From Deltaproteobacteria bacterium (lineage in GTDB: Bacteria; UBA10199; GCA-002796325; JACPFF01), in NCBI GenBank assembly GCA_016183065.1, contig JACPFF010000019.1, forward strand, positions 1-64,000: a stretch of 64,000 nt of DNA, read 5' to 3'. Every line of letters starts with the position of its first letter. Within the stretch, counting starts at the first letter, position 1. A model generated the notes under the pieces. The model was given only the letters and a program-made list of their open reading frames with translations, did no database searches and was not told the DNA's origin. The translations under genes were made by a program, and so were the position numbers. Shown here piece by piece: positions 8,762-19,400 of this stretch.

Positions 8762-9955
8762 ATGCGTAAATTACTATCAACAATGATCGCCCTGGCGATC
8801 GCCGGGTTCTTCGGAACCGCGATGGCCGTAGATGGTGATTTTGAAATGAGTGGCCATGTCAACACCGGCATGGGGTATCAATACTGGGGCAAGAACGCTG
8901 ATTCAGGGTTGATTGGCGCCAGTGGCTCATCGCACGGCACGCTGGGGGATTTCCCGGCCAACTCGTCCGGTGGAACCAAGTTGGCGCGTCAGCAGTCACT
9001 CATCGGTTTTGTCGATGAGGCGGAAATCGATGTCATGAAGTCGTTCGGCGAGAATGTCCGTGCCCGTGTCGACTTCGTCCCGGCTGCCGGGGCAGATTCA
9101 ACCGGTTCCGGGGCTATCTGGACGGGGAATGGTGGGCTGGAGCAGGCCTATGCGACAGTCAACATCCCGGTCGGCAACGGGATGGAATTCCTCGTCGGTC
9201 GTTTCGACGTCCCGATCGGCTATGAATCGGTCGAGCGGAACGATAACACCCTCTTCTCGCACACCACGATCTATCGTGATCTGCGTCCGAAGACGGCGAC
9301 AGGGCTTAAATTTTATTATCCCTTCAGCGACATGGTCGACTTGCACTTCTATGTCGTCAACAACCTGACAGACACCTTTGGCGGAACAGATTTTGCGTTG
9401 CCGTCCGGGGGATTCCGTCTCGGTTTTGGCTGGGGTGACATGGGCCGTCGCAGCACCTTTGGGGTGAGTGCGGCCGGTGGCATGGAGGCATTCCGGACCA
9501 GTGGAGCAGCAGGAAAGAATGGGAACCTAAGCTACATGGCCGACCTCGACTGGAATGTCTGGGTGAGTGAGTATTTTGCGGTCGGTGGTGAGGGCGTCTT
9601 CCGTTCCGATTCCGCCAATGCCGCAGCAACCGACGGACGCTACTTTGGTGGCACGTTGGCCCTGAACTACGTCTTCAGCGACGTGTGGGATGGAACGCTC
9701 CGGTACACCTTTGTGATGGACAAGGCAGGGATCAGTGGCACGACTGCGTGTCTCGGCTCCTGCTTGAGCGTCATTTCTGGTGGAAGCGCCGGCAAGACGA
9801 CCGTCCATGAAGTGGCGTTGGGTGGGCAATATCATATCGCCGATGGCGCAAAGTTGCAGCTGGAGGCGCGGTATGACATGCTCAAGAACACCGCCTTGGC
9901 CGGCAGCAGCGGATCGGCCTACGGTGGTGCCTTGGCCTTCCTCTACACCTTCTAA
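8762..9955 (+). CDS. Outer-membrane beta-barrel porin-like protein
   Basis: A 397-residue exported protein. Residues 1-22 form a signal peptide ending AMA-VDGD. The remainder alternates polar and aromatic residues as in a beta-barrel, and the last residue is phenylalanine (FLYTF), the BAM recognition signal. It resembles the BBP2/OmpL-like porin group in style, including the VGRFDVPIGYE strand. No substrate can be assigned. A strong AAAGGAG ribosome site precedes it and a strong intrinsic terminator follows, so it is probably monocistronic and well expressed. Confidence 0.85.
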   Translation: MRKLLSTMIALAIAGFFGTAMAVDGDFEMSGHVNTGMGYQYWGKNADSGLIGASGSSHGTLGDFPANSSGGTKLARQQSLIGFVDEAEIDVMKSFGENVRARVDFVPAAGADSTGSGAIWTGNGGLEQAYATVNIPVGNGMEFLVGRFDVPIGYESVERNDNTLFSHTTIYRDLRPKTATGLKFYYPFSDMVDLHFYVVNNLTDTFGGTDFALPSGGFRLGFGWGDMGRRSTFGVSAAGGMEAFRTSGAAGKNGNLSYMADLDWNVWVSEYFAVGGEGVFRSDSANAAATDGRYFGGTLALNYVFSDVWDGTLRYTFVMDKAGISGTTACLGSCLSVISGGSAGKTTVHEVALGGQYHIADGAKLQLEARYDMLKNTALAGSSGSAYGGALAFLYTF

Positions 9956-9980
9956 CGAACGGTGTTGTGGGATTGTGTGA

Positions 9981-10016
9981 AAACTCGGCTGGGGAAACCC
10001 AGCCGGGTTTTCTTTT
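9981..10016 (+). terminator. Rho-independent terminator after the porin gene
   Basis: An AACTCGGCTGGG arm and its complement CCCAGCCGGGTT close on a GAAA tetraloop, followed by TTTTCTTTT. It begins 26 bp after the porin stop codon. Confidence 0.93.
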
Positions 10017-10086
10017 GATTGCAACCCGGGGGCTTTATTCATGCATCGAATTGCATTTTGGTCTTGACCATTTTGCAATATACTGC

Positions 10087-11226
10087 ATGATAGTTGTTAT
10101 GAAACGCCTGCAAGAGCAAGATATTCAGGATGATTTAAACGAAAAAATGGTTTTTTTAAGTGGGCCACGCCAGGTTGGAAAAACAACGCTGGCACGGGCG
10201 TGTGCTGCGGCGTGGCCCAGCATGACCTATCTGAATTTCGATGCAGATCGTGATCGGCGCGTAATCCTCCAGGAGACCTGGGATCGTGAGAGTCCCTTGG
10301 TCATCTTTGACGAAGTACACAAACTGAAACAGTGGAAGCGAAAACTGAAGGGTATTTATGACACGGAGGGCATCCCCCCCCGTATCCTGGTGACCGGGAG
10401 TGCGCGACTCACTCTCTATCGCCGCGGCGGCGAATCACTAGCGGGTCGCTATCTCCTTCACCGTCTCTATCCATTTTCTGTGCGCGAATTGCGAGGGACA
10501 GCGCCACCAGCGGAACTTCTCGAAAATCTTTTGCGGTTTGGGGGATTCCCGGAACCATTTCTTGCCCAGTCTGAGAAAAGAGCCGCCCGCTGGCGCAAGC
10601 AGCACCTGGAACGGATTGTTCGTGAAGATGTGCAAGATCTTGAACCTGTGCGCGATATTCAGACGATGTTATTACTCATTGATCTCCTGCGAGCGCGCGT
10701 CGGCTCACCGATATCGATGGCTTCGCTGGCTCGGGATCTGGAACTCTCGCCCCACACGGTCAAGAAGTGGATTCACACACTGGAACATATGTTTGTCTGC
10801 TTTGTTGTCACTCCATATCATCGCAATATTGCACGGGCTATCTTGAAAGAACCAAAAATTTATTTTTTTGATACCGGTGCCGTGCTTGGCGACGATGGTG
10901 CGCGTCTTGAAAATACTGTGGCCGTCTCGCTCCTGAAACATCTCCATTATCTCGAGGATAGTGCCGGAAAGGATGTGCGCCTCTGTTACCTCAGGGACAA
11001 GGAAGGGCGGGAGGTCGATTTTATGACCATGGTCGACCGCCGGATCGAATCGCTTGTCGAGGTGAAAACGGGCGATACGCGGTGTGCCAAATCATTAAAA
11101 TATTATCATGAGCGACTCCAGCCGCGGCAGAGCATTCAGCTCGTACGGAAGTTATCGAGGACACTCTCCGAGCAGGGGATTGCCATTCGTCCAGCGGCGG
11201 ACTGGCTCGACACCCTCTCCATATAG
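10087..11226 (+). CDS. AAA_14/DUF4143-family ATPase
   Basis: A 379-residue P-loop ATPase. Walker A is SGPRQVGKTTLA, Walker B is LVIFDEVHK, and the sensor-like LVTGSARL follows. The C-terminal half is the DUF4143 type, with a YFFDTGAVLGD segment and a nuclease-like VDFM...LVEVKTG end. Such genes are patchily distributed and common in mobile or defence contexts; their role is not settled. The start could equally be the ATG at 10099. The gene is AT-richer than its neighbours, and bounded by the porin terminator before it and a terminator after it, so horizontal gain is plausible. Confidence 0.87.
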   Translation: MIVVMKRLQEQDIQDDLNEKMVFLSGPRQVGKTTLARACAAAWPSMTYLNFDADRDRRVILQETWDRESPLVIFDEVHKLKQWKRKLKGIYDTEGIPPRILVTGSARLTLYRRGGESLAGRYLLHRLYPFSVRELRGTAPPAELLENLLRFGGFPEPFLAQSEKRAARWRKQHLERIVREDVQDLEPVRDIQTMLLLIDLLRARVGSPISMASLARDLELSPHTVKKWIHTLEHMFVCFVVTPYHRNIARAILKEPKIYFFDTGAVLGDDGARLENTVAVSLLKHLHYLEDSAGKDVRLCYLRDKEGREVDFMTMVDRRIESLVEVKTGDTRCAKSLKYYHERLQPRQSIQLVRKLSRTLSEQGIAIRPAADWLDTLSI

Positions 11227-11296
11227 TGCATGGGCATCTGCTGTTGTAGCGGATGTTCCCCCAAAATAAGACGCCATAATTGAGATCAAAGGCAAT

Positions 11297-11321
11297 ACCG
11301 GCAATCATTAGCCGGTTTTTT
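11297..11321 (+). terminator. Rho-independent terminator after the AAA ATPase gene
   Basis: ACCGGC and GCCGGT arms flank an 8-base loop and run into TTTTTT. It is about 70 bp past the ATPase stop. Confidence 0.75.
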
Positions 11322-11374
11322 CCGCCATGCGCTCTCTTCTTGTCGCAGCAGAGGTCCGGTGATAGAGAAGTCCC

Positions 11375-13648
11375 ATGCAGTCGATCTGGATCACACTGGG
11401 ACCGATCCTGGTGATCAACGTTCTCTTTTTGGTGACGCTCTTGATTTATCTCGCGCGGCGGGAAAAACTCCCCCCCATTCCGGACCTGGCCGGTCGGCAC
11501 CAATCATGGATTCTGAGCCGGACCTTTCATGAATATTGGTACTGGGTCACCACGCCGCCGGCACGCCTCTTTGTCCAGTTGCGATTGAGCCCAAATGTAC
11601 TCACCACCATCGGGACGCTGATCAATTGCGCAGCCGCAGGGTTTTTTGCCGTCGGCCAATTTGGCATCGGTGGTTGGACCATGATTCTGGGATCGACATT
11701 CGACATGTTCGATGGGCGCGTGGCGCGACTGACCGGACGGCTCTCCCGCTCCGGGGCCTATTTTGATTCGATCATGGATCGCTTCAGCGAGGGGATCGTC
11801 TTCCTCGGCCTTGCCTACTATTATCGCGAGAGCTGGCTCCTCCCCGTGGTGATCGTGGCGCTTCTTGGTTCCCTCATGGTCAGTTACGCGCGGGCGCGCG
11901 GCGAAGGGGTCGGGGTGGTCTGCAAGAAGGGGCCCATGCAGCGACCAGAGCGGATCGCCTATCTGGGCGTGGCGAGTGTCTTTCAGCCGATCGCACACGC
12001 CGTGGCCGGGATGTGGTTCGACAATCCGCCGGCAATCCTCGTGATGGGCGCACTCCTCATTATTGCCCTCTTCACCCTCTACACGGCCTTCTATCGGACG
12101 ATTTACATCATGAACGCCCTCGATACCGCGGACCGCGCGCGCGATGCCGACGAGACGATTCCGCAACTCATTTCAAAACTTTCGACCAAATCGGGTCGGG
12201 AAGACCTCCTGACCCGGGCGCGCTACGGCTATCCGCGCGGTCAGGCCCGGTCGTCCACGGTGATCGTGTTTGTGCTGAGCGGCGCGCAGTCTCCTATCAT
12301 GCAGGACCTCTTGCAACGGGGTGACCTTCCGCACGTGGCGCGCTATCTGATAGAGCGGGGTGGGTATCAGGACGCGGTCTCGGTCTTTCCCTCCACCACC
12401 GGTATTGCGGCACTCCCCCTCGTCACGGGGTGTTTTCCCGGCACGTGCAATATTCCCGGTATGCGCTGGTTTGATCGGACGGTGCCGCCGCATCGGCGTT
12501 TTACCCTGAAGCGGTTTCGCGATTATTCTGCCGGGCTTGGATCCTATGCGATCGACTTTGATCTCTCCAAAGAGGTGGAGACGATTTTTGAATACTCCCG
12601 CCAGGCGGTCAATTTGTTGGGCGTGGTGAATCGCGGATCTGGTTTTCGGCGGGATCCGGCCTTTCTCTATCCGCCGCGCATCATCGGCGGGAAAGAGCCC
12701 GAAGCATTACGCGCGATGGAGCGGACCGTATTCGAATGGTTTGCGCACAATCTGCGTCGGCAGCCCGATTTCATCTACTATTATTTTCCGACCATTGGCC
12801 CTCTGGTGCGCACCTTTGGGAGTGGGCATCCCTCGGTGCGGGAGGCCTACCGGCGGTTTGATACCTATCTCGATGACGTCGTGACCTTGTTGAAAAATTA
12901 TGGGCTCTTTGAACATACCGCCATGGTCCTCTCCGGCGACCATGGTTTTAGCGAGGCCCGGCATGCCTTCGACCTGGACACTTTTTTGGAGAAGCAATTC
13001 CCCCTGATGGTCCATGCTGCGTCACCGTCCTATCGCCGGTGGCTTGAGGCTGAGGCGATCAATCTCATGACCGGGAACGGCATGTCGCATCTCTATCTCC
13101 GCTCGAAACGTTCCTGGGAGCGACGACAGACGATGGCGGAGATCGAGGCAACACCGCTCATTGAGCGTCTGCTCGAAACGCCGGCGGTGGATCTGGTCAT
13201 GGGGCGGAGCGAGTCCGGTGGTGTGGTCGTGCGGAGTCGTCGGGGGCGTGCCACGATCCTGGAACGTGAGGCCATTTTGTACGAGACCCATGGAGGAGAT
13301 CCCTTCGGCTATGGCGTGCTCCCAACGCGACTGACATCGCGCGAGGTATTGGCCCAGACGATCCAGTCTCGCTATCCCGACGGGCCTGTGCAGGTCGTGC
13401 AGCTCTTTCGTTCGCCGCGGGCCGGAGATCTTGTGTTGAGTGCTGCCGACGGATATTGTTTTGGTCCCCAGACCACGCCACTGAGTGAGGGACGGCTGTG
13501 TCACGAAACGCTGATGGTGCCGTGTGCGATGAGCATCCCATCTTGTCACGACGGGCCCTTGCGGACCGCGGATCTTTTTCCCCTGGTCTTGCACGAGGCC
13601 GGACTCCAGCCGCGTCACACAATCGATGGCAAAGTGTCCAATTATTAG
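11375..13648 (+). CDS. CDP-alcohol phosphotransferase fused to a phosphatase/phosphodiesterase-like domain
   Basis: A 757-residue membrane protein. One N-terminal membrane segment precedes a CDP-alcohol phosphotransferase domain with the full signature D113-G114, A117-R118, G127, D131, D135, and several membrane helices to about residue 250. From about residue 290 an alkaline-phosphatase-superfamily domain of the nucleotide pyrophosphatase kind follows (FPSTTGIAALPLVTG nucleophile region; VLSGDHGFSE). Some metal ligands expected in that fold look replaced: the first-strand Asp position reads LSG, and the usual D-x-x-G-H loop reads TIGPLV. The first domain should transfer a phosphoalcohol from a CDP donor, probably for lipid synthesis; the second may be regulatory or altered in chemistry. 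Confidence 0.85.
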   Translation: MQSIWITLGPILVINVLFLVTLLIYLARREKLPPIPDLAGRHQSWILSRTFHEYWYWVTTPPARLFVQLRLSPNVLTTIGTLINCAAAGFFAVGQFGIGGWTMILGSTFDMFDGRVARLTGRLSRSGAYFDSIMDRFSEGIVFLGLAYYYRESWLLPVVIVALLGSLMVSYARARGEGVGVVCKKGPMQRPERIAYLGVASVFQPIAHAVAGMWFDNPPAILVMGALLIIALFTLYTAFYRTIYIMNALDTADRARDADETIPQLISKLSTKSGREDLLTRARYGYPRGQARSSTVIVFVLSGAQSPIMQDLLQRGDLPHVARYLIERGGYQDAVSVFPSTTGIAALPLVTGCFPGTCNIPGMRWFDRTVPPHRRFTLKRFRDYSAGLGSYAIDFDLSKEVETIFEYSRQAVNLLGVVNRGSGFRRDPAFLYPPRIIGGKEPEALRAMERTVFEWFAHNLRRQPDFIYYYFPTIGPLVRTFGSGHPSVREAYRRFDTYLDDVVTLLKNYGLFEHTAMVLSGDHGFSEARHAFDLDTFLEKQFPLMVHAASPSYRRWLEAEAINLMTGNGMSHLYLRSKRSWERRQTMAEIEATPLIERLLETPAVDLVMGRSESGGVVVRSRRGRATILEREAILYETHGGDPFGYGVLPTRLTSREVLAQTIQSRYPDGPVQVVQLFRSPRAGDLVLSAADGYCFGPQTTPLSEGRLCHETLMVPCAMSIPSCHDGPLRTADLFPLVLHEAGLQPRHTIDGKVSNY

Positions 13649-13673
13649 CAGGTTGCCAAAAAAACTCTGTTCA

Positions 13674-16403
13674 TCAAAACACGTGGCCGAAGGTGAAATG
13701 GATCCGGCCGCGTCCTTCGCCGGGACGGGGATCGAGCTTGATGCTATAATCCGCGCGGATCGGACCGACCGGAGTGATGTAGCGCACGCCAACTCCCGCA
13801 GACTCGCGGATTGCCTCGCTGGTGATGCTCGCAAAGGCGTTGGTAAGACTCCCGGCATCGAAAAATCCGACCAGCTGCAGCGTCCCCCCCAGTGTCGCGG
13901 AGAGCTCCGCGTTATAAATCCAGCGGATCGTATTACCGACCGGAGCGCCGTTGGCGTCGACCTCGCCAATGCCATCTTCGACAAAGCCGCGGATCGTGTC
14001 GTCACCGCCCAGGAAAAACCGGTTCTGAATCGGTACCGACACAGAGCCGATCGGAATAATGCCGCCAAGCCGACCATACTGACTGAAGACAACATGATGG
14101 CCGAGATGGAGATAGTGACTCGCGCCTCCCTGCAATGTGATGAAATGGTCGTGTTCCCCGGCCAGTTCATTCACGAGATCTGACTGGCCGAAGAGATACA
14201 CCCCGCGGGTGGGATTCGCGTAACTGTCACGGGTGTCAAAGGCCGCACCGAACGAGAGTTCGGAGAGGGTGGTATCGCGACGGCTCAATGTGCTCGTGGC
14301 CCCCCCGAGGATGCGATTTTTGGCCAGTTGATAGCGCAGATTGAAGCTCGTGCGGTGATATTGACGATACAGCCCGAGCGCGCCGCCCAGTTGCACGAGA
14401 TCGAAGGCCCGGTCTTTGTTGCGGTCGGCAAACAACTGTGACGTAAAGAGGAGATCGGTGGTCGCAAAATTGGGATCGTACCAGGCAATCTCTCCGCGCG
14501 CCCGTTCCTGGCCACCGATCAGCGACAACTGCATCCGTTTTGCCCAGCCAAAGGCGTTGATGTTCGTGAAATGAAGCTCGCCCGTGACGCGATCGTCGGT
14601 GGAATATCCGAGGTCGATATCGACAAGAAACGGGCGCTCCTCCTCGACATGCACCGCCAGATGCACCACCTTTTTCTGTTCCGCGAGTCCGATACGCTCG
14701 ATGGAGACATTACGGAAGGCGCCGAGGCGCCGCAGTTGCACGAGACTCTCCAGGATTTTGCGATCGCTGTAAGGGGCACCGGTCTTGACGCGCATCGCCC
14801 GCCGAATCGCTTTCTGACTCGTGATGAAATCCCCGGAGATGATCATCTGGCCGATCGTAACCGGCGGGCCCTCATCGATCGAATATGTAATGTCGACACG
14901 ATGCGCCGCCGCATGACGATCGATTTTCTGCGTGACCGTGGCGTACGGAAAACCGTGATCGTTGAAATAGAGGAGAATCTGCTGGCGATCGTGCTCCAAC
15001 TCCGAGAGGTTGGCGGGCTCCTCCGGGCGGAGTTGCAGGTCCTGCGTGAGGTCGTCATGGAGGCTGTGCATGTTGCCCAGAAAGACAATCTTGCCGACCC
15101 GATATTCGCGGCCTTCCTCCACCGGGAGCGTGATGTCGAAAAAACGTCCCTCGCGGCTTGTGGCGATGTCCGCGCTGCCAATGTCCACGTCGAGAAAACC
15201 CTCGCGTGCGTAATAGTCCTCGAGCACGGCCAGATCTTCCGCGAGCGTTTCGGGATTGAGAGACCCGCGACTGGTGAGCGACAGCGGTCGCGTCAGGATC
15301 TGTTTGCGCAGCGTCGCATCCCCCCGCTCAGCATTGCCGACAAAATCGAATCCCCAGATGTGCCGCTGCGGGCCCTCGACAATATGAAACGTGACCGTTT
15401 GTTCCGGTAATTGTGGGCGATCCCGTTCAAAACTGATCTCGGTGGATACGAACCCCCGCCGCATATAATACGCTCGCAGCGCTTCTGCCGTGTTTTCGAC
15501 CTCGTAGCGGTCATAACGCCCCTCACGAAAAAACGTGACCTGTCGCTTGAGGTCGGCATCGGCAATGGAGGCGTTGCCGACAAAGCGGACGGTAACGTGC
15601 GGACCGACGTGGGCCTGCAAGGCGAGATCCATCCGTCTGGTTTGGGGGTTTTGTGCCGTGGTGACCAGACGGATCCTGGCCTTCGGATAGCCATGCCGGT
15701 GATAATAGCGTTCGAGTTCGTCCATGCCGCGGCGCAGCGACCGCGGGGAGTAGAATCCCCAGAGGGGAAAGGCCGTGCGAATGCGACCGATGGGGAGCAT
15801 GGCCCGATCGTCCACCGCGATGGCGCCCCACCGCAGACTCCGGCCGCGATGAATGGTGTAGTCGATGGCCATCTCTTTCCGGTAATCACGCCAGGTACTA
15901 CGGACCCCGACCATGGTGTCGAAATATCCCAGACGCTGATAAAAGGCCTGAATCCGGTCCGCCTGGGCCTCGACGAGGGTTTGGTTGAAGAGGTCGCCAG
16001 GTCGGACTTCCAACTGGCGACGGACGCGGCGCTCCAAGAGGGGATAATTTCCGTGGATATTGATCTCGCCGATGAGGCGCGCGGGCGTAAAAAGAAAGTG
16101 GATCTCATAATTGCCATTCCGTCGCGTGATGCGATGATCGACCGAGGAAAATCGGCCCCACTCTTTCAGGAGCGCCACCGATTTATTGATCTCCTCCTCC
16201 CGAAAGCGGTCTCCCTGCTGAAAGGTCAACACGCCAAGCACGGCATCCTCTGCGACGCCATCCAGTCCATGCAAGACAACCGACTGCACGATGCCCGAAC
16301 GGCCATTCGCCACGTTCCGTCCGTTCGGGAGATCCATACCCCTTACAATCGGGCTGCAGAGGAGGAAGAGAAAGACGCCGATGGTGAAGCGCTGTTGCAT
16401 CAT
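13674..16403 (-). CDS. Omp85-family outer-membrane protein (TamA/BamA-like)
   Basis: A 909-residue protein with a signal peptide (cleavage probably after IVRG), about 510 residues of repeated POTRA modules and a C-terminal 16-strand barrel. The barrel contains the TIRGF loop motif that defines Omp85 proteins and ends in phenylalanine (FTFGHVF). The POTRA region is long enough for six or more modules, compared with five in E. coli BamA and three in TamA. Its start overlaps the stop of a TamB-like gene by one base, so a TamA-like partner role is the best guess. A BamA role cannot be excluded because no other BamA is in view. Confidence 0.88.
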   Translation of the reverse strand: MMQQRFTIGVFLFLLCSPIVRGMDLPNGRNVANGRSGIVQSVVLHGLDGVAEDAVLGVLTFQQGDRFREEEINKSVALLKEWGRFSSVDHRITRRNGNYEIHFLFTPARLIGEINIHGNYPLLERRVRRQLEVRPGDLFNQTLVEAQADRIQAFYQRLGYFDTMVGVRSTWRDYRKEMAIDYTIHRGRSLRWGAIAVDDRAMLPIGRIRTAFPLWGFYSPRSLRRGMDELERYYHRHGYPKARIRLVTTAQNPQTRRMDLALQAHVGPHVTVRFVGNASIADADLKRQVTFFREGRYDRYEVENTAEALRAYYMRRGFVSTEISFERDRPQLPEQTVTFHIVEGPQRHIWGFDFVGNAERGDATLRKQILTRPLSLTSRGSLNPETLAEDLAVLEDYYAREGFLDVDIGSADIATSREGRFFDITLPVEEGREYRVGKIVFLGNMHSLHDDLTQDLQLRPEEPANLSELEHDRQQILLYFNDHGFPYATVTQKIDRHAAAHRVDITYSIDEGPPVTIGQMIISGDFITSQKAIRRAMRVKTGAPYSDRKILESLVQLRRLGAFRNVSIERIGLAEQKKVVHLAVHVEEERPFLVDIDLGYSTDDRVTGELHFTNINAFGWAKRMQLSLIGGQERARGEIAWYDPNFATTDLLFTSQLFADRNKDRAFDLVQLGGALGLYRQYHRTSFNLRYQLAKNRILGGATSTLSRRDTTLSELSFGAAFDTRDSYANPTRGVYLFGQSDLVNELAGEHDHFITLQGGASHYLHLGHHVVFSQYGRLGGIIPIGSVSVPIQNRFFLGGDDTIRGFVEDGIGEVDANGAPVGNTIRWIYNAELSATLGGTLQLVGFFDAGSLTNAFASITSEAIRESAGVGVRYITPVGPIRADYSIKLDPRPGEGRGRIHFTFGHVF

Positions 16404-19400
16404 TAACGCTCACGAAATCGCAATGACACATTGAATTGCGTGCGATTGCGGGTTGACTGCCGTCCCTTTAACAACAGAAAGTCGGTAATCTGATACGCGG
16501 CCTCCACGCTCTGTTCTGACGTGCTTTCGCCGACCGAGGTGACAAAGTTGACTTCCAGTCGATCGCTGATCTGTTTGCCAAGATAGAGTTGGGAAAAGTT
16601 GGCACTGCTGGTGACCGACTCCACCCGGACAACGTCGAGTCCCGTGATCTTGGAGATGGGGCGCTCCAGGACGCGACCGACTTGTTCGAGAAAAATTCCC
16701 GGACCGAGCTTCGATCCAAACTGCGAGATGCGCAGCTGGTCGCAGGTACTGCCATACGCGATGAGGCAGAGGACATTCTTGCGGTCTTCCCCCGGGACGG
16801 CGGAGAGGTCGACGCGCAGATTGTTCACGGGACCGCGCAGCGTGACCTGCACAAGGTGCGTCCCGATGACCTGCTCGCCGGTAAACCGGATGAACGGGTC
16901 GAAAAACGGGGGATGAAATTCCATGCTCCCGTTGACGACCTCGAATTCGATCCCGAGATAATGCAGGATTCCTTCCGTGGCCTCGATGGCGCCCCGAATC
17001 TGCGGATTGGCAAGATGGCCGCCAATGGTGATCGTCGGACGGAGAGCGACCTCGGCGACGTTGTTGTTGATCAGAAGCTCGCCCCGGCTGGTGACCGCCA
17101 GATCGAGGAGGAATTGATCATATCCTGCGCGCGCCTTGCGGAAGATCTCCCGTTTCACCGCGGCTTCCCGGCGTGCGACATGTTCCAGGAGGCGAAATTC
17201 CTTGGTGTAGAGGCCTTCAATGAGATGGATATCGCCCCGCAATGTCGTTTTTCCACCACCGGCGCGCGCGATTTCGACATCGGCATCGAACTCGACGCGG
17301 AAGAACCCGTCGTCAAAGGCGAGTTGCAGCGACTTCCCCTGGAGTTCGAGTGCCATGTTCGGTAATGAGGGGCCCGCCTGCTCGACCCACCCCGTCAGGT
17401 GAAAGGGGCCGTCGCCCATGAGGCCGGTGACCTGATCGAGTGAAATCCGTGAGCCGTGGAATATCAGGGTGCCACGCAGCGCACTCCATTCATGGTCGTC
17501 GTCGCGCAGGATGAGGGCGTTCTGCTCAAGATGCACGGTGCCAAAGAGTTGCGGCCGGTTGAGTGCGCCACGGATCCGCAGGTCGACGGCCAGTGGCCCT
17601 TGTGCCTCCCGAATGACGCCCGGAAGAAACTCGAGCCACTGGCTCTCTGCCATGCCACCCACTGTGAGATCCCAGGCGCCACTGCGACCACTCCCGCGAA
17701 TCAGCAGTGGGGAGCGCTCTCCCGGCGCCTGATAGGCAATGCGATGCACGGTCCACTGCCGTGAGCCACTCGCGTAGGCAAAATCGAGCGACAAGGCGGA
17801 GAGCGGCGATCCCTGGAGATGAAAGCCGCGATCGAGTGTCATGGCCAGCGGGGCCTCCCATTGAATGGGGGGGACGTTGGGAATCTTGATCTCCGTGGCA
17901 TGGAACGTGAGCACCTTGGGGCGCAGATCAAAGGTCGAGGTGATTTGCTCGAAGGGGATGGCATCGAGCGCGCCCTCTTTTAACGTGACCGACGCCGTCC
18001 CTGCATACTGGTTCGACGCCCCGCGCAGATGGAATTCGCCGGAGCCCATCCCGCGGAGGCCGATCAGCGGAAATGCGGGATCGAGCCGGTGATTGTTGAT
18101 GACCGCATCGAGCGCAATTGTCGATGTCCGCCAACCACTCTCCTGGCGCGCGCCGTAGTGTGTCGTCATGTCGAGCTGTCCAGTGCTGTGACCGTCCTGC
18201 AACAATTCACCATGGAGCGTCAGTTGCGGATAGGTGAGATGCATCTGAAAGCGCAGGTCCTCGACGGCAATGCCTTGGTACGTCCCATTCCGGACATGAT
18301 TTGCCTCGAGATCAAACGTGAAATCGCGCTGCCATCCGGCAAAGTGGCCATGACAGTCCGCGATCCCTTCAACGGGGTGAAAATCCTCCCGGCGAAAACG
18401 TCCCAAGACTCCGGCAATGGGGATATCGCTTCCGCTGAAGACAATGTCGATCGACCGCTGCGGCAGGTCGATCGATCCCGACACTGTCACCGCCCCATCG
18501 GCAACGGCCAGTGTGCCCCTGGCAAGGGTATACCGCCCCTCCTTCCAGGTGCCGTCCGCCGTGAGGTGGGCGGGGAGGCTGGTTCCCGCCACCGAGGCAT
18601 CGGGGGTGTGTGTAATGTCCACCGCAAGCTCGCCGGTGATCTTTTCTGGTGTGCCGAGCGTCCCCTGCCAATCAATGGTTCCCTGCACCGTCCCCGCGGT
18701 TGTGAAGAAGCTCGTCTCCCGCAGCAGCTCGGGCACGGGGAGAGGGTCCGGCCAGGCGAGATGGATTGCGGATGCCCCGGTCCCCATTTCCACATGACCA
18801 TTCCCCTGAAACGATTTTCCCTGGATGGTCGCCATCAGATTCTTTAACGTCAGACGGCGTCCCCGAAACTGTGCAATGGCCGTCACGGTGTCGATCTGCA
18901 GTCGTTGCCAGTCTCCCCCGGCGATCGAGAGCGATCCACGCAGATCGTTGATAAAGGGAGCGGTGGCGATCCACCTCCGAACGTTTGTGGCGCCCAGGAG
19001 GGTAAGGTGCTCCATGGTTGCCATGGTTTTGCCATTGCGCATCAATTGTGGTTGGCTCACGTCAATGTTGAGACGGACATCCTGGAGGATCTTCGGTTGA
19101 AAGTGGAGGCTGAGACGATGGGCGGTCAGCGTCTGCTGTCCGGGGAGCTGGACGGCCACCCCATCAATCAGGCCGTCTTCCACCGTGACATTGCGCAGCA
19201 GGAGGATATGGCGCAATTTGAGGGACCGCTGCGGCTCTGCCGGCGAGGCGGCCCGCTCAATGCGTGCCACAAGCCCCGTGATGCGCAGCGTCCGCATGCG
19301 GAGAGCGCCCCGGAGCGCGGCCCACGGACTGTAGCGCATCTCGAGATGGTCCGCATGCACGGCATGTTCATTGGTCCGGTGCCGGATGTTGATATTCTCG

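Noticed and set aside
19052-19060. GGCTCACGT inside tamB as another repeat copy
   Set aside because: Only nine bases match and the flanking sequence is ordinary tamB coding DNA, so it is likely chance.
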